Shown: positions 24,824 through 34,040 of the stretch, one piece after another | Position numbering within the stretch: the first letter of the stretch is position 1 | Layout of the letters: every line of letters starts with the position of its first letter | From: Streptomyces sp. CB09001 | GTDB taxonomy: Bacteria; Actinomycetota; Actinomycetes; Streptomycetales; Streptomycetaceae | Length of the DNA stretch: 64,000 nt | Direction of reading: 5' to 3' | NCBI RefSeq assembly: GCF_003369795.1 | Contig: NZ_CP026730.1 | Span: 1,612,001 to 1,676,000, forward strand | Made by a program: the position numbers and the translations under genes | Notes under the pieces: generated by a model | Seen by the model: the letters and a program-made list of their open reading frames with translations, nothing else | Databases searched by the model: none | What the model was told of the DNA's origin: nothing

Positions 24824-26374
24824 GTGAACACCGAGCGACCCGACAACGACGACGCCGCCGACGAGGCCGGCGGCGGGCGTCCCGCGCGGCGGCGCCCCCG
24901 GGCGGTCGCGGTCGCGTCGGTCGCCGCCGCCGTGCTGCTGGTCGGGGCCGGCGGTGCCTATGTGGCCACGTCCGCCGCCGACGGTGACCCGGACGGCGGT
25001 ACGGCGTCCGGGGCCTCGGGCGACGGCACTCCCCCGCCGCTCCCCCTCGACGACCACGGTGCGTCCGCCCCGGAGGGCGGCTCGAACGGCATCGCGCCGG
25101 GCGAGCCCGACCCGTACGGCGTCACCTACCGCGCCGACGGGCCGCTCCCCGAGGGCCCCGGTTCGGCGCCCGTGTACCGGGCGAAGGGCGACGTCACCGA
25201 GGCCGAGGTGGCCCGGCTGGCCGAGGCACTGGGCGTCGAGGGCGCACCCCGTACCCAGGGCGAGGCGTGGAGGGTCGGCAACGCGAAGGACGGTTCCGGG
25301 CCGCTGCTCACGGTGAGCCGTCGGGCGCCGGGCACCTGGACCTTCCACCGCTACGCACCCGGCACCGACAACTGCAGGAAGGGGCCCGTCTGCAAGGCTT
25401 CCCCCGCCGACGGGAACCCGGTGGGCGAGGCGGCCGCGAAGAAGGCGGCGGCGCCGGTGCTGAAGGCGCTGGGCCAGGACGACGCCAAGCTGGACGCGAG
25501 CCAGGTCATGGGCGCCGGACGGGCCGTGAACGCGGAACCCGAGGTGGGCGGGCTGCCCTCGTACGGCTGGACGACGGGGATCGTCGTCGGGGCCCGCGGC
25601 GAGGTGGTCGGCGGCAGCGGCCGGATGAAGGCACCGGTCAAGGGGGACACGTACCCCGTCCTGAACGCGGAGGAGACGCTGGCGCTGCTGAACGCGCCGG
25701 GTGCCGGATCCGGCGCGGACGCCGGTGGCGCCGGTGGTGTCGGGGGCATCGGCGGCTGCGCGAGTCCCGTACCGCATCAGGACGGGGCGGACACGCCCTG
25801 CGGGCCGCCGACCGGTGCTCCGGAGCAGCCCGGGACGGGGAAGAGGCAGACCGTCACGGTCGAGGACGCGGTGTTCGGGCTGGCCGCGCATCCGGTACGG
25901 GGGCAGCAGACGCTGGTGCCGTCCTGGCTCTTCGAGGTGCGGGCGCCGGGGGCGCGGGACGCGGTGACGGTCACGTATCCGGCGGTCGAGCCGAGGTTCC
26001 TCACCACGGCGTCCCCCGCCACGCCGCCCACCTCCCCGTCGGCCCCGGACGAGCCGGCCGCCGGGCCCGGGGAGCCGCGGGACGTCCGCGTGAGCGGCTA
26101 CACGGCCGCCGACGGCGAGCTGACCGTGCACTTCACGGGCGGGGTGTGCTCCGACTACGAGGCGAAGGCGAAGGAGAGCGGCGGGAAGGTGACCGTCACG
26201 GTGACCGAGACCCCGCACCCGGACCAGGTCTGCATCCTGATCGCCAAGGAGTACGAGCGGACGGTGCCGCTGGACGAGCCGCTCGGCGACCGGACGGTCG
26301 TGGGCTCGGACGGCGAGGACGTCCCGGTGCACAAGCCGGGCGCCCGGCTGCCGGCTCCGTCCGGGGCGCGGTGA
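24824..26374 (+). CDS. Membrane-anchored extracytoplasmic protein of unknown function
   Basis: 516 residues from GTG 24824, with GGAG upstream. About 27 hydrophilic, Arg-rich cytoplasmic residues precede one membrane helix (AVAVASVAAAVLLVGAGG, about 28-47); the rest is outside. It is rich in Gly, Ala, Pro and Asp, has two Cys pairs (NCRKGPVCK and GCASPVPH..TPCG) likely to form disulfides, and a late pair (GGVCSDY..DQVCIL). No enzyme motif was recognised. It is followed by a bidirectional terminator shared with the A-type Fe-S gene. Confidence 0.8.
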   Translation: MNTERPDNDDAADEAGGGRPARRRPRAVAVASVAAAVLLVGAGGAYVATSAADGDPDGGTASGASGDGTPPPLPLDDHGASAPEGGSNGIAPGEPDPYGVTYRADGPLPEGPGSAPVYRAKGDVTEAEVARLAEALGVEGAPRTQGEAWRVGNAKDGSGPLLTVSRRAPGTWTFHRYAPGTDNCRKGPVCKASPADGNPVGEAAAKKAAAPVLKALGQDDAKLDASQVMGAGRAVNAEPEVGGLPSYGWTTGIVVGARGEVVGGSGRMKAPVKGDTYPVLNAEETLALLNAPGAGSGADAGGAGGVGGIGGCASPVPHQDGADTPCGPPTGAPEQPGTGKRQTVTVEDAVFGLAAHPVRGQQTLVPSWLFEVRAPGARDAVTVTYPAVEPRFLTTASPATPPTSPSAPDEPAAGPGEPRDVRVSGYTAADGELTVHFTGGVCSDYEAKAKESGGKVTVTVTETPHPDQVCILIAKEYERTVPLDEPLGDRTVVGSDGEDVPVHKPGARLPAPSGAR

Positions 26375-26396
26375 CGCCGCACCCGAGGGGTGACGA

Positions 26397-26437
26397 AAGG
26401 GCGGTGGCCCGGGGACGAACCCCGGGCCACCGCCCTT
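26397..26437. terminator. Bidirectional terminator
   Basis: Perfect 18-bp stem (26397-26414 with 26420-26437) and loop ACGAA, between the convergent secreted-protein and A-type Fe-S genes. Confidence 0.85.
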
Positions 26438-26477
26438 CTCGCGCACGCGAACGCGGCGCGACCGTGCCTGCCGGCCG

Positions 26478-26834
26478 TCAGCTGAAGGAGTCGCCGCAGG
26501 CGCAGGAGCCGGTCGCGTTCGGGTTGTCGATCGTGAAGCCCTGCTTCTCGATGGTGTCCACGAAGTCGACGGTGGCGCCGCCCAGGTACGGGGCGCTCAT
26601 GCGGTCGGTGGTGACCTTCACGCCACCGAAGTCCTTGACCACGTCACCGTCGAGCGAACGCTCGTCGAAGAAGAGCTGGTAACGCAGGCCGGAGCAGCCG
26701 CCGGGCTGGACGGCGACGCGCAGCGCCAGGTCGTCACGGCCTTCCTGGTCGAGCAGGGCCTTGACCTTGGCCGCGGCGGCGTCGGTCAGGATGATGCCGT
26801 CGGTGACGGTGGTGGTCTCGTCCGATACGGACAT
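26478..26834 (-). CDS. erpA: A-type iron-sulfur cluster carrier (ErpA/IscA family)
   Basis: 118 residues. Three conserved Cys: C47 in QPGGCSGLRY, and C111 and C113 in the closing SCACGDSF, the usual CX(60-70)CXC arrangement that holds a 2Fe-2S or 4Fe-4S cluster. Such carriers hand clusters to target enzymes. Divergent from nadA, whose product needs a 4Fe-4S cluster, and near a cysteine desulfurase. The 325-base gap between the two genes (26835-27159) carries the nadA promoter; the rest shows no further feature. The symbol erpA is the usual one for this actinobacterial neighbour (Rv2204c) but could equally be written iscA. Confidence 0.88.
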   Translation of the reverse strand: MSVSDETTTVTDGIILTDAAAAKVKALLDQEGRDDLALRVAVQPGGCSGLRYQLFFDERSLDGDVVKDFGGVKVTTDRMSAPYLGGATVDFVDTIEKQGFTIDNPNATGSCACGDSFS

Positions 26835-27085
26835 CTACATCTCTCCCGGGTTGTACGGAGACTGCTTGCCGACGGTTCCAACCGGCGGGACCGCGGATTC
26901 ATTCCGGGACGGGCCCGTGTCTTGTCCCTCGGCCTTCCCTTCATGCTCGCACACGCCACGGGGAGCGGACAGCGCCTGTGGACGGAGCCTGCGCACGGCC
27001 GCCGCGAGGGCGCCGTGCGGGGCGCCGTGCGGGGCCGCTCGGGCACCGGGATTCATGTCACACCGACACTATGGCCATCGTCAAA

Positions 27086-27115
27086 GTGACGTGAACCGGT
27101 TATGATATATAGCGT
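27086..27115 (+). promoter_or_regulatory. Likely nadA promoter
   Basis: GTGACG (27086-27091) and TAGCGT (27110-27115) are 18 bases apart. The spacer is AT-rich (TTATGATATAT), unusual in this genome. The leader would be about 38 nt, with AAAGG nine bases before the GTG at 27160. Confidence 0.5.
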
Positions 27116-27159
27116 CAGTTCGACGAAAAGGGTCGACGAGAGTAGAAAGGGTGCGTGTC

Positions 27160-28344
27160 GTGACCACCGCCCAAACCCAGGAGCTCGACGTACAGCCGAC
27201 GCCCCTCGCCCTGCTGCTGCTCGGCCGCGAGGCCGACCCGAGGAGCGAGCGCGGTGTGGAGTGTCCCGGTGACCTGCCCTCGCCCTCCGACCCGGACCTG
27301 GTCGAACGCGCCCGTGCGGCCAAGGAGAAGCTCGGTGACAAGGTCTTCGTGCTCGGCCACCACTACCAGCGCGACGAGGTCATCCAGTTCGCCGACGTCA
27401 CGGGCGACTCCTTCAAGCTGGCCCGGGACGCGGCGGCGCGCCCGGAGGCCGAGTACATCGTCTTCTGCGGTGTGCACTTCATGGCGGAGTCGGCCGACAT
27501 CCTGACCTCCGACGACCAGAAGGTGGTCCTGCCCGACCTCGCGGCCGGGTGCTCCATGGCCGACATGGCCACCGCCGAACAGGTCGCCGAGTGCTGGGAC
27601 GTGCTGACCGAGGCCGGGATCGCCGGGCAGGTCGTGCCCGTGTCGTACATGAACTCGTCGGCGGACATCAAGGCGTTCACCGGCAAGCACGGCGGCACCA
27701 TCTGCACCTCCTCCAACGCCGAGCGCGCCCTGAACTGGGCGTTCGAGCAGGGCGAGAAGGTCCTCTTCCTGCCCGACCAGCACCTGGGCCGCAACACGGC
27801 GGTGCGGGACCTGGGCATGTCCCTGGAGGACTGCGTCGTCTACAACCCGCACCGGCCGAACGGCGGGCTGACGGCCGAGGAGCTGCGCGATGCGAAGATG
27901 ATCCTGTGGCGGGGCCACTGCTCGGTGCACGGCCGCTTCAGCCTCGACTCGGTCAACGACGTGCGCGAGCGCATACCGGGCGTGAACGTCCTGGTGCACC
28001 CGGAGTGCAAGCACGAGGTCGTCGCCGCCGCGGACTACGTCGGCTCGACCGAGTACATCATCAAGGCCCTGGAGGCGGCCCCGGCCGGATCCAAGTGGGC
28101 CATCGGGACCGAGCTGAACCTGGTCCGCCGCCTGGCGAACCGTTTCGCCGCCGAGGACAAGGAGATCGTCTTCCTCGACAAGACGGTCTGCTTCTGCTCG
28201 ACCATGAACCGCATCGACCTCCCCCACCTGGTCTGGACGCTGGAGTCCCTCGCCGAGGGCACCCTGGTCAACCGCATCGAGGTGGACCAGGAGACGGCGG
28301 CGTTCGCGAAGCTGGCCCTGGAGCGGATGCTGGCGCTGCCGTAA
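27160..28344 (+). CDS. nadA: Quinolinate synthase
   Basis: 394 residues; condenses iminoaspartate with dihydroxyacetone phosphate to quinolinate in NAD synthesis, using an oxygen-sensitive 4Fe-4S cluster. Motifs: VLGHHYQRDEVIQFAD at the substrate site, VFCGVHFMAESADI (first Cys), GCSMADM, VSYMNSSADIKA, GGTICTSSNAE, HPECKHEVV (second Cys) and KTVCFCSTMNRIDL (third Cys). Start GTG 27160 has AAAGG at spacing 9; an in-frame GTG at 27151 directly abuts the AAAGG and is unlikely. nadB and nadC are not adjacent here. The iron-sulfur carrier gene is divergent upstream. Confidence 0.96.
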   Translation: MTTAQTQELDVQPTPLALLLLGREADPRSERGVECPGDLPSPSDPDLVERARAAKEKLGDKVFVLGHHYQRDEVIQFADVTGDSFKLARDAAARPEAEYIVFCGVHFMAESADILTSDDQKVVLPDLAAGCSMADMATAEQVAECWDVLTEAGIAGQVVPVSYMNSSADIKAFTGKHGGTICTSSNAERALNWAFEQGEKVLFLPDQHLGRNTAVRDLGMSLEDCVVYNPHRPNGGLTAEELRDAKMILWRGHCSVHGRFSLDSVNDVRERIPGVNVLVHPECKHEVVAAADYVGSTEYIIKALEAAPAGSKWAIGTELNLVRRLANRFAAEDKEIVFLDKTVCFCSTMNRIDLPHLVWTLESLAEGTLVNRIEVDQETAAFAKLALERMLALP

Positions 28345-28441
28345 CCCGGCCGGTCCGGGCGGGCGGAAGCCCACGGTCGCGTGTCAGTGCGCTGCCGTAG
28401 GCTTCCCGCCACCCGCACACCGACTGGGAGGATCCAGAGCA

Positions 28442-29956
28442 TTGTCCGGCCTGCCCCCTTTCCCGCTGCCCTTCCACTCGACCCCCTCCATATCGACCGC
28501 GCGACCCCGGACGCTGCGGGAACTCGAGATGATGCGGTGCAGCGCCCACATCCGGTCGAAGCCGGGATGGTCCGACAAGATGCACGACCCCGGCATCCTC
28601 GCCAGGTGGACGCGCGAGGCGGCCGCCCAGGGCCTGACCGAGGCGCAGGTCCGTTACGTGCTCGCCGAACTCGCGCACTACGCGGCGCTGCGGGACGCCC
28701 GGACCGGCGCCGAGGTGTCCGCCGTCGACGGGGTGTGGCAGTCGGACTCGCTGATCGACGACGGACTCCGCTCCCGGCTGGCCGAGGCGGTCCGGGTCCT
28801 GGAGGAGGTCCCCGAGGAGGAGCGGGACTGGCACCCCGGGTCCGGGGGCCAGGTACTGGACCTGGTCCACCCCTCCCTGTTCTGCCTGGTGCGGGGGGTG
28901 AGCGGCGCACCCGAGCGGGTCTGGCCGAACCCGGCGAACAGCTACTCGAAGTACGAGTTCTCGGAGAAGTTCCAGTGGCTACCCACGGACGTGGACGTCA
29001 GCGACGACGGCGGCGTCACCTTCGGTTCCTACGTGAACAACGTCCACCCCGAGGACCATCGCGAACTGGCGTCCGTCCTGCCCGACCTGTTCTCGCGCAT
29101 GCTCCCGCTGCTGGAGAACGTGCTCACCGACCTGCGCCATCCGCGTCCCCTGCGGATCGAGGCCGATCCCTACGGGTGGTACGACGAGTCGGAGGAGCCG
29201 GAGGAACCCGACGAGGACTCCTTCAGCGACGAGGCGGCCTACGAAGAGGCCGTGCAGGCCTGGGAAGAGGCCACCGACGACTGGTGGGACAACCGCCGGC
29301 CGACCGTCCCGGACGCCCCGGAGTTCTCCGCGCCCGAGACGCCCGGCGACACGGCACGCGTCGACCTGCGCGGCCGCCGTCTCCAGGTCGTCGTCAAGCT
29401 CGCCACCATCCACCTCACCCCGGACAGGCCCGAGTACTCCGGCGGTTCCTGGCACGTCGAGGGGATGCTGAACGAGCGGATCGTCTCGACCGGCATCTAC
29501 TACTGGGACAGCGAGAACATCACCGAGAGCCGGCTGGCCTTCCGGACGGCGCTCAGCGAGCCGCGCTACGAGCAGAGCGACCACACCGGCATGCGCGAGG
29601 TCTACGGCCTGGAGAACGAGGGCGCGCTGAACCAGCTGCTGGGGTCGGCGTCGACTCCGGCGGGCCGCTGTCTGGCGTTCCCGAACGTCCTGCAGCACCG
29701 CGTCGGTGAATTCCGCCTCGCGGACGCCACCCGCCCGGGCCACCGCAAGATCCTCGCGTTCTTCCTGATCGACCCCTCGGAGCGGATCGTCTCGACCTCC
29801 GACGTGCCGCCCCAGCAGCCCTGGGCCGACACCTCGACCATGACGCTCGAAGAGGCCGAGGGCCACCGCGAAGAGCTCATGCGGGAGCGCAAGTTCTTCG
29901 TCGACGAGCACAACGAGCAGCTCTACGAGCGGGAGTTCTCCCTCTGCGAGCACTGA
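28442..29956 (+). CDS. DUF4246 protein, probable 2-oxoglutarate/Fe(II) oxygenase-like
   Basis: 504 residues, TTG start with GGGAGGA about nine bases upstream. The C-terminal half matches, from memory, the DUF4246 family known from fungi and some bacteria: GGSWHVEGMLNERI, TGIYYWDSENITESRLAFR, REVYGLENEG, NVLQHRVGEF and RKILAFFLIDPS. WHVE could supply the HxE pair and LQHRVGEF or GHRKILAFF the distal His and Arg of a double-stranded beta-helix 2OG-Fe(II) enzyme, but this reading is inference. The middle is acidic (residues about 245-290), including EESEEPEEPDEDS-like sequence. It stands alone between nadA and an RND exporter and has its own strong terminator. The role is unknown. Confidence 0.8.
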   Translation: MSGLPPFPLPFHSTPSISTARPRTLRELEMMRCSAHIRSKPGWSDKMHDPGILARWTREAAAQGLTEAQVRYVLAELAHYAALRDARTGAEVSAVDGVWQSDSLIDDGLRSRLAEAVRVLEEVPEEERDWHPGSGGQVLDLVHPSLFCLVRGVSGAPERVWPNPANSYSKYEFSEKFQWLPTDVDVSDDGGVTFGSYVNNVHPEDHRELASVLPDLFSRMLPLLENVLTDLRHPRPLRIEADPYGWYDESEEPEEPDEDSFSDEAAYEEAVQAWEEATDDWWDNRRPTVPDAPEFSAPETPGDTARVDLRGRRLQVVVKLATIHLTPDRPEYSGGSWHVEGMLNERIVSTGIYYWDSENITESRLAFRTALSEPRYEQSDHTGMREVYGLENEGALNQLLGSASTPAGRCLAFPNVLQHRVGEFRLADATRPGHRKILAFFLIDPSERIVSTSDVPPQQPWADTSTMTLEEAEGHREELMRERKFFVDEHNEQLYEREFSLCEH

Positions 29957-30001
29957 GGAGCCGCGAGGCCGACCGCGCCCCGCGATCCGCGCCCGCTCGA
30001 C

Positions 30002-30045
30002 GCGAAGGGGCGCTCCCGTGAGACCTCACGGGAGCGCCCCTTCGC
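30002..30045. terminator. Bidirectional terminator
   Basis: A 21-bp perfect inverted repeat (30002-30022 with 30025-30045) containing GGGGCGCTCCCGTGAG, between the convergent DUF4246 and RND genes. Confidence 0.88.
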
Positions 30046-30060
30046 CGTACCGACGGGGTG

Positions 30061-33000
30061 TCAGACCTGGGCCGGCTCCGGTTCCGGAGAGGGCTTCGGC
30101 TGCTCGGGCAGGCCCTTCTTCGCGGCCCGCTTCTTGGCGCGGCGCTCCTTGCGGAGCTCCAGCATCGCGTAGAGCGTCGGGACCAGGAGGAGGGTCAGCA
30201 GGGTCGACGTGATCAGGCCGCCGATCACCACCACCGCGAGCGGCTGGGCGATGAAGCCGCCCTCGCCGGTGACGCCCAGCGCCATCGGGAGGAGGGCGAA
30301 GATCGTCGCCAGGGCCGTCATGAGGATGGGGCGGAGGCGGTGCCGACCGCCCTCGACGACGGCCTCGACGACGCCGTAGCCCTGCTTGCGGTACTGGTTG
30401 ATCAGGTCGATCAGCACGATCGCGTTGGTGACCACGATGCCGATCAGCATCAGCATGCCGATCATCGCCGGGACGCCCATCGGGGTGCCCGTGGCGATCA
30501 GCAGGCCGATCGCGCCGGTCGCCGCGAACGGGATGGACACCAGCAGGATCAGCGGCTGGGCCAGCGACCGGAAGGTGCCCACCAGCAGCATGAAGACGAT
30601 GGCGATCGCCGCGAGCATGGCCAGGCCCAGGTTGACGAAGGCCTCGTCCTGGTCCGCGGTGACGCCGCCGATCTCGGCGGTGGCGCCGGCCGGCAGGTCC
30701 AGGCCGTCGATCTTCGACTGGAGGTCCGCGCCGACCGCGCCGGTGTTGTCACCGGTCGGCTTGGCGGTGACGGTCGCCGCGCGCTGGCCGTCGATGCGGG
30801 TCATCGAGACCGGGCCGTCCACCAGCTGCACGGTGGCGATGTCGCCGAGCTTGGCCGCGCCCAGGTTCAGCGCCTTCAGCTCGGCCATCGTCCGGGCGGG
30901 CTGCGCCGACTTGATGACGACGTCGCGCTCGGTGTCGTCCAGGGTCGCCTTGGCCGCCGGGGTGCCGCGCACCGCCTGGGCGACGGCCGCGCCGAGCGTC
31001 TGGTCGGTGAATCCGGCGTCGGCGGCCTTCGCGTTGGCCTTGACCGAGATGCGCGGGACGCTCTGCGCCAGGTCGCTGGTGACGTCGGTGACGTCGTCGA
31101 GGTCGGCGACGGTCTTGCGGACCTGCTCGGCGGCGTCGCGGAGCTCCTGCGCGTCGGCCGCCTTGACGACGACGCTCAGGTCCTGGCTGCCGAAGCCGTC
31201 ACCGGCAGCGATGGTGGTGGTGCCGATGCCGTCGCCGAGCTCGGCCAGCCCGTCCTCGATGTGGTCCTGGACGTCGTCGGCGTTCGCCGCGTCCTCCAGC
31301 ATCAGCTGGTACGAGGCCTGGTTGGTGTCCGTGCCGCCGCCGAAGGCGGCCATGAACCCGGACGAGCCGATGGTGACCTGGTAGTCCTTGACGCCCTCGG
31401 TGTCGCCGAGCAGCTTCTCGACCTTCTTCACCTGCTCGTCGGTGGCGCCGAGGCTGGTGCCGGGCTTCAGCTCCTGCTTGACGCTGAGGACCTTCTGCTC
31501 GCCCTGGTCGAAGAAGTTGGTCTTCAGCAGCGGCGCCATGCCGAAGGTGCCGACCAGCACGACGATCGCGATGGCCACGCTGGTCAGACGGCGGCGGGTG
31601 GCGAAGCGCAGCACGGGGACGTAGAAGCGCTGGAGGCGGCTCTTGGCCTCCTTCTCCTCGGCGAGGCGGCGGGCCTCGGCCGCGTCCTCGGGGGTGCCCT
31701 TCGGGGGCCGCAGGAACCAGTACGACAGGACCGGGACGACCGTCAGCGACACCAGCAGGGACGCCAGCAGCGCCGCGGTGACGGTGAGGCTGAAGGAGCC
31801 GAACAGCTCGCCGACCATGCCGCCGACCAGACCGATCGGCAGGAACACGGCGACCGTGGTGAGCGTGGACGAGGTGACCGCTCCGGCGACCTCGCGGACG
31901 GCGCCCAGGATGGCGTCCTTGCGCTCCTCGCCGTAGCCGAGGTGCCGCTTGATGTTCTCCAGGACCACGATCGAGTCGTCGACGACGCGGCCGATGGCGA
32001 TGGTCAGCGCGCCCAGCGTCAGCATGTTGAGCGACAGGTCGCGCGTCCACAGGACGATCAGCGCCAGCACCACCGACAGCGGGATGGAGACCGCGGTGAC
32101 CAGGGTGGAGCGAATCGACGCGAGGAAGACCAGGATGACCAGGACGGCGAAGAGCAGACCGAGCCCGCCCTCCGTGGTCAGGCCGGAGATGGCCTTGGAG
32201 ACCGCCGGGCCCTGGTCGCTGACGACGGTGAGGGTCGCGCCGGAGCCGAGCTGCTCGCGCAGGTCGGGGAGCTTGTCCTCGACGGCGTTCGAGATGGAGA
32301 CAGCGCTGCCGTCGTGGTCCATCGTCACGGCGACGGCGAGGGACGGCTCGCCGTTGGTGCGGGTCAGGGAGTCGGCCTTGGCCTCCTCCTCCTTGACGGT
32401 GGCGACGTCGCCGAGGCGGACCGGCTCGTCGACGCCCTCGCCGGTGACCATGAGGTCCTGGATCTGCTTCAGCGAGGTGAAGCCGCCCCCGACCTGGACG
32501 GTGCGGTTGGCGCCGCCCTCGTCGAAGGAACCGGCCGGGACGGTCGCGCCGCCCGCCTGGAGGGACTGGGCGAGCGCCTGCGGGCCCACCTTGGCCGCGG
32601 CCAGCTTCGCCGGGTCCGGCGTGACGGTGACCTGGACGTCGCGGACGCCGTCGACCACGACCTGGGCGACGCCGTCGATGTCCTTCAGCTCGGAGACGAC
32701 CGTCTTGTCGAGCTGGTCGGCCAGCGCCTGCTGGTCCTTGTCCGAGGTCACGGCGAGGACGACGGTCGGGATGTCGTCCGTCGAGCCGGAGATGACCTGC
32801 GGGTCCACGTCGTCCGGGAGCTGGGCGCGGGCCCGGTTCACGGCCTGCTGGACGTCGGCGACGAGCTGCTGGGTGTTCGGGCCGTAGTCGAAGGACGCCA
32901 TGAGGACGGCGTTGCCCTCACTGGCCGTGGAGGTGACGCCCGAGATCCCGTCGACGGCCTCGAGGCTGTCCTCGATCGGCTCGACGACCTGCTTCTCGAC

Positions 33001-33177
33001 CACGTCCGGCGAGGCGCCCTGGTACGGAGCCAGCACGGACACCATGGGCAGTTCGATGGTGGGCAGCAGCTGCTGCTTGAGCTGGGGGATGGCGATCGCG
33101 CCGAATACGAGCGCGACGATCGACATCAGGCCTATCAGGGCCCGTTGCGCGAGGCTGAATCTCGACAGCCAGGACAT
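30061..33177 (-). CDS. RND-superfamily (HAE-1/SwrC-like) efflux transporter
   Basis: 1038 residues, the full length of an AcrB-like pump. A helix at residues 13-33, a large porter loop, helices 2-6 near 335-470, a second loop and helices 8-12 near 855-1000. The proton-relay pair is present in TM4, IAIGRVVDDSIVVLENI. Repeated halves are clear (second MLMLIGIVVTNAIVLIDLINQYR). The Lys/Arg-rich C terminus is cytoplasmic. No membrane fusion protein or outer channel is adjacent, as with Gram-positive SwrC/YerP, which exports surfactin-like lipopeptides. It lies downstream of a LiaRS-like two-component system and pspA, suggesting export in response to envelope stress. Confidence 0.93.
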   Translation of the reverse strand: MSWLSRFSLAQRALIGLMSIVALVFGAIAIPQLKQQLLPTIELPMVSVLAPYQGASPDVVEKQVVEPIEDSLEAVDGISGVTSTASEGNAVLMASFDYGPNTQQLVADVQQAVNRARAQLPDDVDPQVISGSTDDIPTVVLAVTSDKDQQALADQLDKTVVSELKDIDGVAQVVVDGVRDVQVTVTPDPAKLAAAKVGPQALAQSLQAGGATVPAGSFDEGGANRTVQVGGGFTSLKQIQDLMVTGEGVDEPVRLGDVATVKEEEAKADSLTRTNGEPSLAVAVTMDHDGSAVSISNAVEDKLPDLREQLGSGATLTVVSDQGPAVSKAISGLTTEGGLGLLFAVLVILVFLASIRSTLVTAVSIPLSVVLALIVLWTRDLSLNMLTLGALTIAIGRVVDDSIVVLENIKRHLGYGEERKDAILGAVREVAGAVTSSTLTTVAVFLPIGLVGGMVGELFGSFSLTVTAALLASLLVSLTVVPVLSYWFLRPPKGTPEDAAEARRLAEEKEAKSRLQRFYVPVLRFATRRRLTSVAIAIVVLVGTFGMAPLLKTNFFDQGEQKVLSVKQELKPGTSLGATDEQVKKVEKLLGDTEGVKDYQVTIGSSGFMAAFGGGTDTNQASYQLMLEDAANADDVQDHIEDGLAELGDGIGTTTIAAGDGFGSQDLSVVVKAADAQELRDAAEQVRKTVADLDDVTDVTSDLAQSVPRISVKANAKAADAGFTDQTLGAAVAQAVRGTPAAKATLDDTERDVVIKSAQPARTMAELKALNLGAAKLGDIATVQLVDGPVSMTRIDGQRAATVTAKPTGDNTGAVGADLQSKIDGLDLPAGATAEIGGVTADQDEAFVNLGLAMLAAIAIVFMLLVGTFRSLAQPLILLVSIPFAATGAIGLLIATGTPMGVPAMIGMLMLIGIVVTNAIVLIDLINQYRKQGYGVVEAVVEGGRHRLRPILMTALATIFALLPMALGVTGEGGFIAQPLAVVVIGGLITSTLLTLLLVPTLYAMLELRKERRAKKRAAKKGLPEQPKPSPEPEPAQV

Positions 33178-33356
33178 GGATCAGGGTCTCTCTTCTGTGG
33201 CCGGGCGGGGGACGGGGCACATGGCAGCGCCGGGCGCGGGCACACAGGTGAGTGCCCACCCCAACACCCTGGGCCATGGGCGGCCCCGTATCCCTAGGCC
33301 CCAGGTCCATTTCCTTATCCCGGGCCTACTCCCTCCGCAGTACACGCGGGTAGAGG

Positions 33357-34040
33357 TCAGTCCACCCTTGGACGGACCAGCCCGGATTCGTAGGCGATGA
33401 CGACCAGCTGGGCCCGGTCGCGGGCGCCCAGCTTGGCCATGGCCCGGTTGACGTGGGTCTTCACGGTGAGCGGGCTGACCTCGAGGCGCTCGGCGATCTC
33501 GTCGTTGGAGTGCCCGCCGGCCACCTGGACCAGGACCTCGCGCTCGCGCACGGTCAGCGACTCGAGACGTTCGGCGCGGGCCGGGTCGCGGTCCTCGTCG
33601 GCGGTGTCCTGCTGGGCGAGGAAGCGGGCGATCAGCCCCTTGGTGGCGGTCGGCGACAGCAGCGCCTCGCCCCCGGCCGCGACCCGGATCGCGCTGAGCA
33701 GTTCCTCGGGCTCGGATCCCTTGCCGAGGAAGCCGGAGGCCCCGGCCCGCAGCGACTGCACCACGTAGTCGTCGACCTCGAAGGTGGTCAGTATGACCAC
33801 GCGGACGTGGGCGAGGGACGGGTCGGCGCTGATCATGCGGGTGGCGGCGAGACCGTCCGTGCCGGGCATCCGGATGTCCATCAGCACCACGTCGGCCCGC
33901 TGCTCGGCGGCCAGCCGGGCCGCCTCCGCGCCGTCGGACGCCTCCCCCACCACCTCCATGTCGGGCTCGGAGTCGACCAGCACCCGGAAGGCACTGCGCA
34001 GCAGCGCCTGGTCGTCGGCGAGCAGGACACGGATCGTCAT
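33357..34040 (-). CDS. NarL/LiaR-type response regulator
   Basis: 227 residues. Receiver with D9/D10, phospho-acceptor D55 in VVLMDIRMPG, switch Thr in VILTTFE and Lys in GFLGKGSEPEELL. The C-terminal LuxR-type helix-turn-helix has LTVREREVLVQVAGGHSNDEIAERL and TVKTHVNRAMAKLG. ATG 34040 overlaps the kinase stop (ATGA). Partner of the DesK-type kinase upstream; the RND gene 179 bases downstream is a likely target. Confidence 0.93.
   Translation of the reverse strand: MTIRVLLADDQALLRSAFRVLVDSEPDMEVVGEASDGAEAARLAAEQRADVVLMDIRMPGTDGLAATRMISADPSLAHVRVVILTTFEVDDYVVQSLRAGASGFLGKGSEPEELLSAIRVAAGGEALLSPTATKGLIARFLAQQDTADEDRDPARAERLESLTVREREVLVQVAGGHSNDEIAERLEVSPLTVKTHVNRAMAKLGARDRAQLVVIAYESGLVRPRVD

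Noticed and set aside
30058-33297. Very long plus-strand frame of 1079 codons opposite the RND gene
   Set aside because: It is a shadow of the GC-biased codon pattern of the RND gene, with low-complexity Gly/Arg/Asp/His composition.
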